A stretch of 64,000 nt of DNA from Thermococcus sp. (lineage in GTDB: Archaea > Methanobacteriota_B > Thermococci > Thermococcales > Thermococcaceae). The position numbers and the translations under genes were made by a program. Below, one piece after another: positions 41,372-49,487 of the stretch. Where the stretch lies: assembly GCA_027075325.1 (NCBI GenBank), contig JALTBN010000042.1:29673-93672 (forward strand). Direction: 5' to 3'. The stretch's first letter is position 1; each line of letters begins with the position of its first letter. The notes beneath the pieces were generated by a model. It was not told the origin of the DNA and searched no databases. It worked only from the letters and a program-made list of their open reading frames with translations.

Positions 41372-41715
41372 TCTCTCGCCTCCTTTAATTGGTCGGTTTT
41401 GGGCTTCCACGCCACTATTCCGGCCTTGTGGGCGGCGTATGCCAGTGCCGTTGCTCCTGCTGGTGAAACGAGGAGGACTATTAGTCCGGTGATGAGGCTG
41501 GCCCCGGCTATTGCGTACCTGTTGGGAATGTTGGTGCCGAGTGCCAGTAGTGTTACGCCGAAGAGGGGCACTACTGCTCCTCCTATTGTCCCAACGGTTG
41601 CCGCGTGTAGTCTAACGTAGAAGTTTGGGAATTTGAGTAAGCCTACTGATCCAAAGAGGTCGCAGATTCCGCCGATGGTTATTAGGATTGCGCCGAGGAT
41701 GAAAAATATATTCAC
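41368..41715 (-). CDS. Mrp antiporter subunit MrpG
   Basis: A 115-residue membrane protein with GSVGLLKFPNFYVRLHAATVGT and SPAGATALAYAAHKAG, the MrpG signature. It starts at GTG 41715 behind GGAGGTGGGAG and overlaps the DUF4040 gene by 4 bp. Paralogue of MbhC. Confidence 0.92.
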   Translation of the reverse strand: MNIFFILGAILITIGGICDLFGSVGLLKFPNFYVRLHAATVGTIGGAVVPLFGVTLLALGTNIPNRYAIAGASLITGLIVLLVSPAGATALAYAAHKAGIVAWKPKTDQLKEARE

Positions 41716-41990
41716 GCTCCCACCTCCTTTTTTGTGAGGTGGTTGGCTATGTAAACGTCGAGTAGGTAGGCCCAGAGTGCTAGGGTTATTGCCCCGCTGA
41801 TAAGGTAGATGCTTTTGAAGTATACTGCGAGGATTGCCATGAATGCGGCTATGTCGAAGCTCATGCAGTCTACTGCGAGGATTGAGTCTGTTATTGTTGG
41901 GCCTTTGATGGCCCTAAGTGAGTACAGGATGAACGCAATAACATAGAGGGGAAGCACGAAGACCATGAACATGGTAAGGTTGTCCTCCAT
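41712..41990 (-). CDS. Mrp antiporter subunit MrpF
   Basis: A 92-residue three-helix protein. The start is the ATG at 41990 (MEDNLTMFMVFVLPL) behind GAGGTGAGAGAG; the frame upstream overlaps the formate channel gene and is not coding. KGPTITDSILAVDCMSFDIAAF corresponds to the MrpF signature GPTxxDRxxxxD, with Ser in place of the usual Arg. It is the first mrp gene, 37 bp behind the formate channel gene, so transport and antiport are probably co-expressed. Confidence 0.9.
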   Translation of the reverse strand: MEDNLTMFMVFVLPLYVIAFILYSLRAIKGPTITDSILAVDCMSFDIAAFMAILAVYFKSIYLISGAITLALWAYLLDVYIANHLTKKEVGA

Positions 41991-42027
41991 CTCTCTCACC
42001 TCGTAGGTTATGAAAAAAGGAAAAAGG

Positions 42028-43203
42028 TCACGAGCTGAAGGGTTTGAACACCTTGTAAGCAACGATTGGCATTATCAGGCAGTACGCTATTACTGCAAAC
42101 CCTGGAACCAGTGCTAGTGTCGGGTTGCTGAGATGTGCTCCAACTGTAAGCCCGAGGGCCTTTTCAACTGCGGTGGCTATTATTCCCGGAACCACTGCAC
42201 CCAGAACTAGAACCGTTATAGCGCATATTACCGCAACGTCAATGAAGAGCTTTATGAGTTCTCCCGGCTTCATCTCACCGTACTTGCTTCCCGGGTTGTA
42301 GCCGAGGAACAGGTACACGAGCGCTATGAAGACAAATCCACCGATGAGGTTGCCGAAAGTTACTGGAATCAGGTTCTTGAAGAAGAACTCGTGGAAGCTC
42401 ACTCCGTAGATTCCAAAGGCCTTGGCCGATATGAATACCCCCGCGGGGACGGCGAACATGTTGGCTATGGCGTGCTCGAAGCCTATGGCAACGAAGGCGA
42501 AGATTGGGAACCATATGACGAGCACCTGACCGGCTATGTCCTTGTCCTTGCTCCTGAGCCAGAGCCACACTGCCAGGTTGACGAGGAAGTTACAGCCTAC
42601 CCCGGCCCAGAAGAGGTGCCAGTAGTCGTTGTGAACCTTGTGGAGGGCAAAGCTCAATGCCGTGTCCATGAATGGGTGGTGGAGTAAATAACCTGAGCCG
42701 TAGGTAGCCATGAAAGCGAGGAATATCGAACCGGCAAGGTTACCGAGGTAAACTATGGTCCAGTTGTAGAGCAAGCCATTAAGGCTGTATTTCCTCCGGG
42801 CATAACCGTAAACGACGAGCTGGGGGTTGCTGGTCCAGAGGTCGGCACCTCCGATGAGTATGGCAATCAAACCGACCGGGAAGACTGCACCGATGATAAG
42901 CTTTGCAAGGCTGACATTGTTTATTGCATAGCTTATCATGTTCGGAACGTTTACACCCGTGGGACTCAGCAGTTCTATCACCGTCTTCTTCACGAGCTGG
43001 CCGTTCTGCACGAGGAACCTGTAAGGCCAGAGGCTTGAACCGGTCTCGTAGGCCAGCCAGTATCCGGTTCCGATCAGTATACCCGCCATTATAGCCGATA
43101 CGAAGAGCCTATACGGGGTCTGAAATACCTTGTACAGGATTCCTCCAGAGGTCTTCTCTATGGTTTCGTCCGCATGTCCGTATGGCACAACTTTTTGTTC
43201 CAC
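42028..43203 (-). CDS. focA: Formate channel of the FNT (FocA/NirC) family, extended
   Basis: A 391-residue membrane protein. FNT signatures are clear: FPVGLIAILIGGADLWTSN, GFEHAIANMF and NLIPVTFGNLIGG. Typical FNT proteins have about 280 residues and six helices. This one adds about 40 residues between helices 1 and 2 and a C-terminal extension of about 95 residues with two more hydrophobic helices (near 315-340 and 360-385). It starts at GTG 43203 next to GGGGGTGAT. Lying between the formate-oxidising hydrogenase genes and the mrp operon, it should import formate or exchange it with bicarbonate. Confidence 0.92.
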   Translation of the reverse strand: MEQKVVPYGHADETIEKTSGGILYKVFQTPYRLFVSAIMAGILIGTGYWLAYETGSSLWPYRFLVQNGQLVKKTVIELLSPTGVNVPNMISYAINNVSLAKLIIGAVFPVGLIAILIGGADLWTSNPQLVVYGYARRKYSLNGLLYNWTIVYLGNLAGSIFLAFMATYGSGYLLHHPFMDTALSFALHKVHNDYWHLFWAGVGCNFLVNLAVWLWLRSKDKDIAGQVLVIWFPIFAFVAIGFEHAIANMFAVPAGVFISAKAFGIYGVSFHEFFFKNLIPVTFGNLIGGFVFIALVYLFLGYNPGSKYGEMKPGELIKLFIDVAVICAITVLVLGAVVPGIIATAVEKALGLTVGAHLSNPTLALVPGFAVIAYCLIMPIVAYKVFKPFSS

Positions 43204-43207
43204 GATA

Positions 43208-43486
43208 TCACCCCCTTACGAATTTGAGCTTCTCATCGGGCTTCAGGCCCCGAAGGGCCTTCATGATGACCTGCCTCTCCCCTTCATCAATCCCCTCCAG
43301 GGGGATTCTGGGGAGATCGGCGAGCGTGATGTAGTCCTTTCCAAGGGCCCGCTTGATCAGTCGGCAGGCCTCCATTGAAACCTCACCAACCTCCTCGTAG
43401 ACCGTGAAATCCGCATCAACGTGATCCAGCATCGCGCTCAGCGGCGACCTGAACCCCACGTACCTCACCTTGAGGATCCTTGGCAT
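43208..43486 (-). CDS. Hypothetical protein of the formate-hydrogenlyase cluster
   Basis: A 92-residue soluble protein of unknown function beginning MPRILKVRYVGFRSP. It has no cysteines except one (EACRLIKRAL) and no membrane helix. The ATG lies 7 nt behind GGAGGTG. Its first 71 bp overlap the 3' end of the hydrogenase small subunit gene in another frame, a longer overlap than elsewhere in the operon. The position between hydrogenase and formate channel suggests an accessory or assembly role, but nothing in the sequence proves it. Confidence 0.7.
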   Translation of the reverse strand: MPRILKVRYVGFRSPLSAMLDHVDADFTVYEEVGEVSMEACRLIKRALGKDYITLADLPRIPLEGIDEGERQVIMKALRGLKPDEKLKFVRG

Positions 43487-44267
43487 TCATCCCCACCTCC
43501 CATCCGTACTTCTCCTTCAGCCTGAGGAATTCTCTTTCCAGAACCCTCATGGCTAGTGAAATCCTCGGATCGGGATTTTTCAGGCAGTAATCTTCAATCA
43601 GCCTGTGGAGCTCCTCAACACTCTCCGCTTTCCCAGCAAGCTCCATGAAATCCCTGAGAATCCCCTCCCTGTCGAAGTAGCCGACGACGTACTTCAGCCT
43701 CTCCCTAAGGCTCAGGCGTATTCTTTCTTCAATTGGGTACTCTGGAAGCTCGAAACCGACGTCCTCCGTGTAGTGCTCGCCCTTCACCCTCTTTTCCACG
43801 AGCCCCAGAGCCAAAGCCACCCCGTAGAGTATCTCCTCAGGTCTCGGCGGGCAGCCAGGGATGTAAACAACTGGCCCCACGTATTCCCCCTCGTCCCTCA
43901 AATCCTGAACCAGCTCGAAGATACCGCCCCTCCTCGGGTATTCCTGACCTTCTCTCGGGCTTTCCGGGCGCCGGTATATCGGGTATCCGTTGTAGAATAT
44001 CCCGCCCGAGCAGGCGCAGGTTCCTATGGCGACTATTATCCTCGGCTTCGGCGGCATCGCCTTTATGGCCTCTTTGGCCGCGTAGTACGTCTGTCTCGTC
44101 AGAGGTCCGGTTACCGCCATCGCATGGGCGTGCCTTGGAGATGCAGCCAGTCTGACGCCGAGCCTTTCGGCGTCGTAGTATGGTGTTAAAACGTCGAAAA
44201 GTTCTATCTCACACCCGTTACAGGCCCCCGTATCCAGGTGAAAAATATACAACGAGCGGAGTTTCAT
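43416..44267 (-). CDS. Formate-hydrogenlyase-type hydrogenase small subunit (NuoB-like)
   Basis: A 283-residue electron-transfer subunit. It carries DTGACNGCEIELFD near the N-terminus, GTCACSGG and IPGCPPRPEEI, the four ligands of the proximal [4Fe-4S] cluster of group 4 [NiFe] hydrogenases. It is longer than MbhJ, with about 110 added residues of charged helical sequence at the C-terminus. The final ~24 residues overlap the next gene and look less constrained, so a lost stop codon is possible. It overlaps the NuoI-like gene by 4 bp. Confidence 0.9.
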   Translation of the reverse strand: MKLRSLYIFHLDTGACNGCEIELFDVLTPYYDAERLGVRLAASPRHAHAMAVTGPLTRQTYYAAKEAIKAMPPKPRIIVAIGTCACSGGIFYNGYPIYRRPESPREGQEYPRRGGIFELVQDLRDEGEYVGPVVYIPGCPPRPEEILYGVALALGLVEKRVKGEHYTEDVGFELPEYPIEERIRLSLRERLKYVVGYFDREGILRDFMELAGKAESVEELHRLIEDYCLKNPDPRISLAMRVLEREFLRLKEKYGWEVGMNAKDPQGEVRGVQVAAERDAGSR

Positions 44268-44761
44268 TCTACCACCTCCCTGCTGGCCTCTATCGCGTCG
44301 TCAACGGTCAGCTTTCTGCGACAGTTCCTGCAGAGGACGGCTTTTTTTCTGAGCTCTTCTTTGTCGAAAAGCTCCTCCGGTAGTATCTGGAATGCCTTTT
44401 CAAGGGCCCTCTCGGTGTAGTCAGTGTAGTTTCCACAGTTGGGACAGCGGTGAAGTTTAAGCTCGACGACCTCCACGTGGTCGCTCCTCTCCAGAGTTGC
44501 AACCTCGAAGTTACGGGTCATCCGTATTGCACCGGTTGGGCAGGCCTCGTCGCAGCGGGCGCACCGGATGCACCTGCCGACGTCGAGAACTATCTTCCTC
44601 GTGCCTGTTGAGTGATCGTCTATTTTGAGCAGTGCATCTGCGGGACACGCCTGAACGCAGGCACCGCAGCCAATGCAGAGCCTCGGCTCTATGTGTGGAA
44701 CCCCTCTGTACTCCGGGGGAGCTTCGAGCTTCACGAAGGGATACTTCAGCGTGACGGCCAT
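44264..44761 (-). CDS. Hydrogenase iron-sulfur subunit (NuoI/HycF-like)
   Basis: A 165-residue protein with two [4Fe-4S] motifs, CIGCGACVQACPADAL and CIRCARCDEACPTGAI, and a C-terminal pair CPNCGNYTDYT ... CRNCRRK likely to bind zinc or iron. This arrangement is found in HycF/HyfH proteins of formate hydrogenlyases. It passes electrons from the FdhB-type protein to the small subunit. It sits one base from the large subunit stop and overlaps the small subunit start. Confidence 0.9.
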   Translation of the reverse strand: MAVTLKYPFVKLEAPPEYRGVPHIEPRLCIGCGACVQACPADALLKIDDHSTGTRKIVLDVGRCIRCARCDEACPTGAIRMTRNFEVATLERSDHVEVVELKLHRCPNCGNYTDYTERALEKAFQILPEELFDKEELRKKAVLCRNCRRKLTVDDAIEASREVVE

Positions 44762-44762
44762 T

Positions 44763-46493
44763 TCAGACCCTCCTGCTGGCCTTTCTGGAGAGTTCTGTGA
44801 GTTCTTTCTCCGTTAGAACCCTTGCACGTTTTTCTTCCAGATCGACGACCTGCACCCTCTCTGTGCAGGAGTAGCATGGATCCAGGGAGGCTATTATCAG
44901 AACGGCATCGGCCACCGTGTTCCCCCTCATGGCATCGGGCAACGCCGGGAAATTGTTGTAGGTCGAGGCCCTTATCCTCCAGCGGTAGAGCCTGTTGCCC
45001 TCGCCTGTCATCACGTAGTGGACGTCCTCCCCCCTCGGTGCCTCCGTGAAGCCGACCGCCTCTTTGTAGGCTGGTACCTCCTTCCACTCCGAGAGGATAT
45101 CACCACCGGGCATCTCGTCGAGGGCCTGCTCTATGATCCAGATTGACTCCATGATCTCCTCTGCCCTAACCAGACACCTCGCCAGAACGTCGCCTTCCCT
45201 GTGAACAGGAACCTTGAAGTCGAGGTATTTGTAGGCCGCAAAGGGATGATCCCTTCTGGCGTCGAGGTTTCTTCCCGAACCCCTTGCCCAGGGCCCAACC
45301 GAGCTCCACCTCTTCGCGTCCCTGTAGGATAGAATTCCCACCCCCTCACAGCGCTTTACGAAGGTTCTCGTGGAGAGTGTCTGCTCGACCCACTTCTGGA
45401 ACTCTTCCCTGAGCTTTCTCATAACGTCCTCTATCATGCTCTTCCTGTATTCGAGGAAATCCCTTCTTGCACCGCCGATAACGACCATTCCGTAGGTCTT
45501 CCTGTTGCCTGTGAGCCTCTCGGCGAGCCACATCACGTGCTCCCTCAGCCTGAAGGCGTCCATGAATCCCCTGTCGAAGCCGACGTCGTGGCATGCCAAG
45601 CCGAGGTTGAGCAGGTGGCTGTGGAGCCTCTCTATCTCCGCCATCACAGTCCTGATGTACTCTGCCCTCTCAGGAACCTCAATTTTCCCAGCGGCCTCGA
45701 CGGCCTGTGCATAGGCTAAAGCGTGCGCCGTACCGCAGATTCCGCATATCCTCTCCGCTATGAAGTTGACCTGGTCGTAGGTCAGCCTGTTCTCCCCTAT
45801 CTTCTCTATTCCCCTGTGCTGGTAGAACAGCCTGTAGTCGACGTCGACAATCTCCTCCCCCTTGACGAAGAGCCTGAAGTGGCCCGGTTCGTCGAGGGCA
45901 ACGTGATACGGTCCGAGCGGGAAGACGGCGGTTCCCTTTGGCGGTTCCCTGTAGGGGTACTTTGTTTCGTCGGTGAATTCCCTCTTCGGGCTGTCCGTGT
46001 AGTGGAAGTCCTTTCTGAGCGGATAGACTCCTTCGGGCCAGTCATCCGGAAGAACGAGCCTTCTCGGGTCGGGATGGCCCTCGGGTATGAGGCCGAGTAG
46101 GTCTTTGACCTCCCTTTCGTACCAGTGGGCACCGGGATGAACCGGTGTAACCGCTGGAAACCTCGGGTCGTCCTCAGGGATGTACGTCTTTATGCCAAGG
46201 AAAACGTCTCCGCTCGCCCCGTTTATGGATATCCAGTAGATCAGGCTGAACTTGCCTCTGAGTGGTCTTTCATCGGCTCCGACCATCGTGGAGAGCTGGG
46301 TCTCCTTCCACTCGGGATGATTTACGATATAGCCCACAACCTCTGGGAGATCCTCCCGGTTAATCTCGATTATCCACTGGTTATCCGCGTTTCTCTCAAC
46401 GCTGATGATCCTGTCTTTGAACCTCCCAACTACCTCGTTAACGTATTTCTCCCGAACCTTTTCATCCATAATCCTACGCGCCCATTCCTTCAT
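44763..46493 (-). CDS. Formate-hydrogenlyase-type [NiFe] hydrogenase large subunit (NuoC-NuoD fusion, HycE-like)
   Basis: A 576-residue catalytic subunit. I start at the ATG at 46493 (MKEWARRIMDEKVREKY) behind GTGGTGAGA; the longer frame is antisense-like sequence within the NuoH gene. Residues about 1-190 are a NuoC-like domain (FPAVTPVHPGAHWYEREVKD, LPDDWPEGVYPLRKDF). The NuoD/hydrogenase part has both nickel-iron motifs, ERICGICGTAHALAYAQ and DPCYSCTERV, so it is catalytically complete. Fusion of the two domains is typical of HycE/HyfG. It lies in an operon with FdhA, which makes formate the likely electron donor. Confidence 0.93.
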   Translation of the reverse strand: MKEWARRIMDEKVREKYVNEVVGRFKDRIISVERNADNQWIIEINREDLPEVVGYIVNHPEWKETQLSTMVGADERPLRGKFSLIYWISINGASGDVFLGIKTYIPEDDPRFPAVTPVHPGAHWYEREVKDLLGLIPEGHPDPRRLVLPDDWPEGVYPLRKDFHYTDSPKREFTDETKYPYREPPKGTAVFPLGPYHVALDEPGHFRLFVKGEEIVDVDYRLFYQHRGIEKIGENRLTYDQVNFIAERICGICGTAHALAYAQAVEAAGKIEVPERAEYIRTVMAEIERLHSHLLNLGLACHDVGFDRGFMDAFRLREHVMWLAERLTGNRKTYGMVVIGGARRDFLEYRKSMIEDVMRKLREEFQKWVEQTLSTRTFVKRCEGVGILSYRDAKRWSSVGPWARGSGRNLDARRDHPFAAYKYLDFKVPVHREGDVLARCLVRAEEIMESIWIIEQALDEMPGGDILSEWKEVPAYKEAVGFTEAPRGEDVHYVMTGEGNRLYRWRIRASTYNNFPALPDAMRGNTVADAVLIIASLDPCYSCTERVQVVDLEEKRARVLTEKELTELSRKASRRV

Positions 46494-46495
46494 TC

Positions 46496-47401
46496 TCACC
46501 ACCCCAGTGCCGCGAGCAGGAGGACAGCCAGGGAGCAGAGGAAGACCCCGGTGTTCCTCCTTATGACGTGGTCTATCCTGAGACGTGCGTTCATCGACTC
46601 GATCACTGCTATTCCCGCGTATAATAACAGAAGAACGATAAGTTGCGTGATCAGGGTTAATGCACTGCTCGGGACGTTCCTGACAAGGGGTATCGAGACG
46701 AAACTGCTGAGGAGCCACAGCAGGGCGAAGCGCTTTATCATCAGCGCCCACTTGAATATCCCCAGCAGGTAGCCGCTGTATTCGCTGAACGTTCCCTCCA
46801 GTATTTCCTGCTCGGCCTCCGCCACGTCAAAGGGTATGAAGCCCCCCTCGACGTAAACCGAGTAAGCCAGCAGTCCGTAGGCCAGGAGAACCGAGACGGT
46901 GAAGGTTAGGCCGAAGGGTATCGCTCCTATCCTGAGGGTGTGGGCATTGAGGGCGAAGGTTCCTATTGCGACGCCCAGTATCGGCTCAATGCTGAGTATC
47001 ATCATCATTTCCCTGTTCGCGCCGGTGTTGGTGTAGGTGTTGTTGAGGCTGAAGCCACCGACCATGTAGGCTATCGAAACCATCGCAAGGACGTAGAGGA
47101 AGACGAAGATGTCACCAGTGAAGCTGACGGGTATGACCCTCCCGTAGGGAAGCACGAGAGCGGCAGAGACCGCCGAGGCGAAGGCTATGTAGGGAGCCAG
47201 CCTGAAGGCTAGCCTCTCCGTGGGGTAGACCGGCTCCATCGAGAGGAACGTCATGAGGTCGTAGTAGGTCTGGAGTATTGAGGGCCCCTGCCTGAGCTGT
47301 ATCTTGGCCTTTATCTTCCTGGCTATGCCATCCAGGAGAGGAGGGAGGAACAGTATGATACAGACCGCGATGAAACTGAAGGTTATCCTCTCGGTTTCCA
47401 T
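46496..47401 (-). CDS. Hydrogenase membrane subunit (NuoH/HycD-like)
   Basis: A 301-residue membrane protein with about eight helices, KAKIQLRQGPSILQTYYDLM and GGFIPFDVAEAEQEILEGTF, matching the quinone-site region of NuoH and the equivalent in HycD/HyfC. The start is the ATG at 47401 after GGGTGGTGAAA. It joins the soluble hydrogenase arm to the antiporter-like subunits encoded upstream and overlaps nothing; gaps on both sides are 2 bp. Confidence 0.9.
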   Translation of the reverse strand: METERITFSFIAVCIILFLPPLLDGIARKIKAKIQLRQGPSILQTYYDLMTFLSMEPVYPTERLAFRLAPYIAFASAVSAALVLPYGRVIPVSFTGDIFVFLYVLAMVSIAYMVGGFSLNNTYTNTGANREMMMILSIEPILGVAIGTFALNAHTLRIGAIPFGLTFTVSVLLAYGLLAYSVYVEGGFIPFDVAEAEQEILEGTFSEYSGYLLGIFKWALMIKRFALLWLLSSFVSIPLVRNVPSSALTLITQLIVLLLLYAGIAVIESMNARLRIDHVIRRNTGVFLCSLAVLLLAALGW

Positions 47402-47403
47402 TT

Positions 47404-49485
47404 TCACCACCCCAGCAGGATTAGCATCATAACTCCCAGGGTCGCCGCGGCGATGATGAGAAGAAGGTCGTAGTTGAGCGAGACTTCCTCAAGCCCTATG
47501 CCCAGACCCTTCACCAGCTGGATGAAGGGCGATGCAACGGCCTCATCGAGGTAGACTTCCTTTCCGTTCTTCACATACCACCTGCCGGCGTTCGAAACGC
47601 CCTTCCCAACCTTTCCGGCCCATTCCAGCAGTGTTCTTCCCAGGGTGAGATATCCCCTCGCGGTGGTCGAGCATACACCCGAACCCCAGTCACTTAGGGC
47701 ATCGCCGCTGTGGTAGAGGCCGTGGATGTACTCCTCGAAGGGCCCGTAGTAGTGCATGGCCCTGAGCTTGTAGTGCTCCATTTTGACAGGCTCGCCGGTG
47801 GTCCAGACCTTAACTATCCTCTTCGGCCTGTTCGGGTAGGAGATGAGCATGGCAGCTACCAGAACGCCGAGCACGCCGACGAGGAGCCACGGGTTGAAGT
47901 AGGTCTCGCCTCCAGCGGGCATCCCCGGTGCCCTTATCGTCACGAGCCAGTATTTCGTGGATATCCAGCCCGATAGGTCGGCTCCTGTTAGTGCCCTCCC
48001 CGGCGTGAGTAGGAGGGGTATTATCGCTGATGGAACTAGGCCGAAGAGCAGGCAGAGAAAGGCCAGGAAGCCCTTTCCGATGAGCATTGAAGCTGGAACC
48101 TCCTCGGCGTTTTCCGTTGTGGTCGTCGGTGCCCCTCCAAAGGCAGTGGTGTAGAACTTGACGAAGGACGCTAACGTCGCCGCACTGATGAAGAGCGCCA
48201 TCACGCCACAAAAGACAAGCAGGCCGTTGCCCGAGAGGAACGTCCCCTGGTATATCATCCACTTGCTCATGAAGCCGTTGAACGGCGGCTCACCGGCTAT
48301 GGACATGGCCGCTATGAAAGTGAAGAGCGCTGTGAAGGGCATGAGCTTCGCCAGTCCCCCCAGAATGTTCAGTTCCCTCGTGTGCGTCCTGTAGAGAACC
48401 GAGCCAGCCGAGAGGAACAGTAGGCCCTTGAATATCGCATGGTTCACCAAGTGGTACAGCCCGGCCGCCATGGCTATCGCTCCGAAGGCCGCCCAATCCC
48501 CGCCCTTGGCAATCAGGGTTATTCCCGCCCCAACTCCGAGCCAGATGTAGCCCATCTGACCGACGCTGTGGTAAGCAAGCAATCTTTTCGCATCGGTTTG
48601 TTTCAGGGCATAGAGGGTCCCAACGGTGAGGGTTATCGTTCCGAGTATCGCCACGGTGTAGCCGAGCGCCTCTGTCGGCTTCAGGATGAAGCAGGTCGTC
48701 CTTATTAGGCCGTAAACTGCCACCTTGATCATGGCACCGCTGAGTAACGCCGAGACGTTGCTGGGTGCCGCCGGATGGGCATCCGGTAGCCAGAAGTGGA
48801 GCGGAACGACACCGGCCTTGCTGCCGAAGCCGATCAGGAAGAGGACGTAGTATATCGAACCGAGGTGAAGTGTGGCCAAGTTGTCGAAGTCCAGGCCGCT
48901 AACCGAGCCGGTCTTGGCGTAGAGCATGGCGAGGGATATTACCAGCGGGAGGGTGCTCGCGACGTGCATCGTGACGAAGTACTTCCAGCCGGCCTTCCTG
49001 ACGTACTCCTCGTCGTTCTCCCAGACCATGAGGAGGTACGATGTGAACGTCATGACCTCCCAGAAGAACACGAACCATAGGAGGTTTGATGTCGTCACTA
49101 TCAGGATCATTGAGAGGACGAAGGCAGAGTAGAGGATTATGTAGAGCCAGCCCCTTCCGAAGCATTCGTAGAACTCCATGTACCTCGGAGAGTAGATCGA
49201 GGTGGCGAGGCCGAGGCTTCCGAGGACAAGGCATAGTATCAGGGAGAGACCATCAACGTGAAAAGGTATTCTCACGACGCCGAGGTTGTAGGCGAACTCG
49301 ATGGCTTTGCCCTTCAACACATCTGGAAGCGAGCCAACGGTGAAGGCCAGGAGCGAGATTGATGCCAGGCCTGTAAGGACGTGGCCAACTGTGATTGATG
49401 CTCTGTAGTTCTTCCTGAGCGGAAGCACCGCGAGGATTGAAAGGAGGTATAGGATTACGGTGAGGGTAAACAGCTCCTCTATCAT
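47404..49485 (-). CDS. Hydrogenase antiporter-like subunit (NuoL/HyfB/HycC-like)
   Basis: A 693-residue protein, the largest membrane subunit of the cluster, with about 14-16 helices. The start is the ATG at 49485 behind GAGGTGGTGAAA. It contains the GVVPLHFWLPDAHPAAPSNVSAL and HSVGQMGYIWLGVG motifs of antiporter subunits and a long hydrophilic C-terminal region (residues about 540-670) before a final helix (LIIAAATLGVMMLILLG). The family in HyfB/HycC has the same layout. It probably translocates ions during formate-driven hydrogen evolution. Confidence 0.9.
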   Translation of the reverse strand: MIEELFTLTVILYLLSILAVLPLRKNYRASITVGHVLTGLASISLLAFTVGSLPDVLKGKAIEFAYNLGVVRIPFHVDGLSLILCLVLGSLGLATSIYSPRYMEFYECFGRGWLYIILYSAFVLSMILIVTTSNLLWFVFFWEVMTFTSYLLMVWENDEEYVRKAGWKYFVTMHVASTLPLVISLAMLYAKTGSVSGLDFDNLATLHLGSIYYVLFLIGFGSKAGVVPLHFWLPDAHPAAPSNVSALLSGAMIKVAVYGLIRTTCFILKPTEALGYTVAILGTITLTVGTLYALKQTDAKRLLAYHSVGQMGYIWLGVGAGITLIAKGGDWAAFGAIAMAAGLYHLVNHAIFKGLLFLSAGSVLYRTHTRELNILGGLAKLMPFTALFTFIAAMSIAGEPPFNGFMSKWMIYQGTFLSGNGLLVFCGVMALFISAATLASFVKFYTTAFGGAPTTTTENAEEVPASMLIGKGFLAFLCLLFGLVPSAIIPLLLTPGRALTGADLSGWISTKYWLVTIRAPGMPAGGETYFNPWLLVGVLGVLVAAMLISYPNRPKRIVKVWTTGEPVKMEHYKLRAMHYYGPFEEYIHGLYHSGDALSDWGSGVCSTTARGYLTLGRTLLEWAGKVGKGVSNAGRWYVKNGKEVYLDEAVASPFIQLVKGLGIGLEEVSLNYDLLLIIAAATLGVMMLILLGW

Positions 49486-49487
49486 TT

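Noticed and set aside
46494..46751. N-terminal extension of the NuoCD-type large subunit
   Set aside because: The extension lies within the NuoH gene region and the ATG at 46493 has its own binding site and starts the family-typical sequence.
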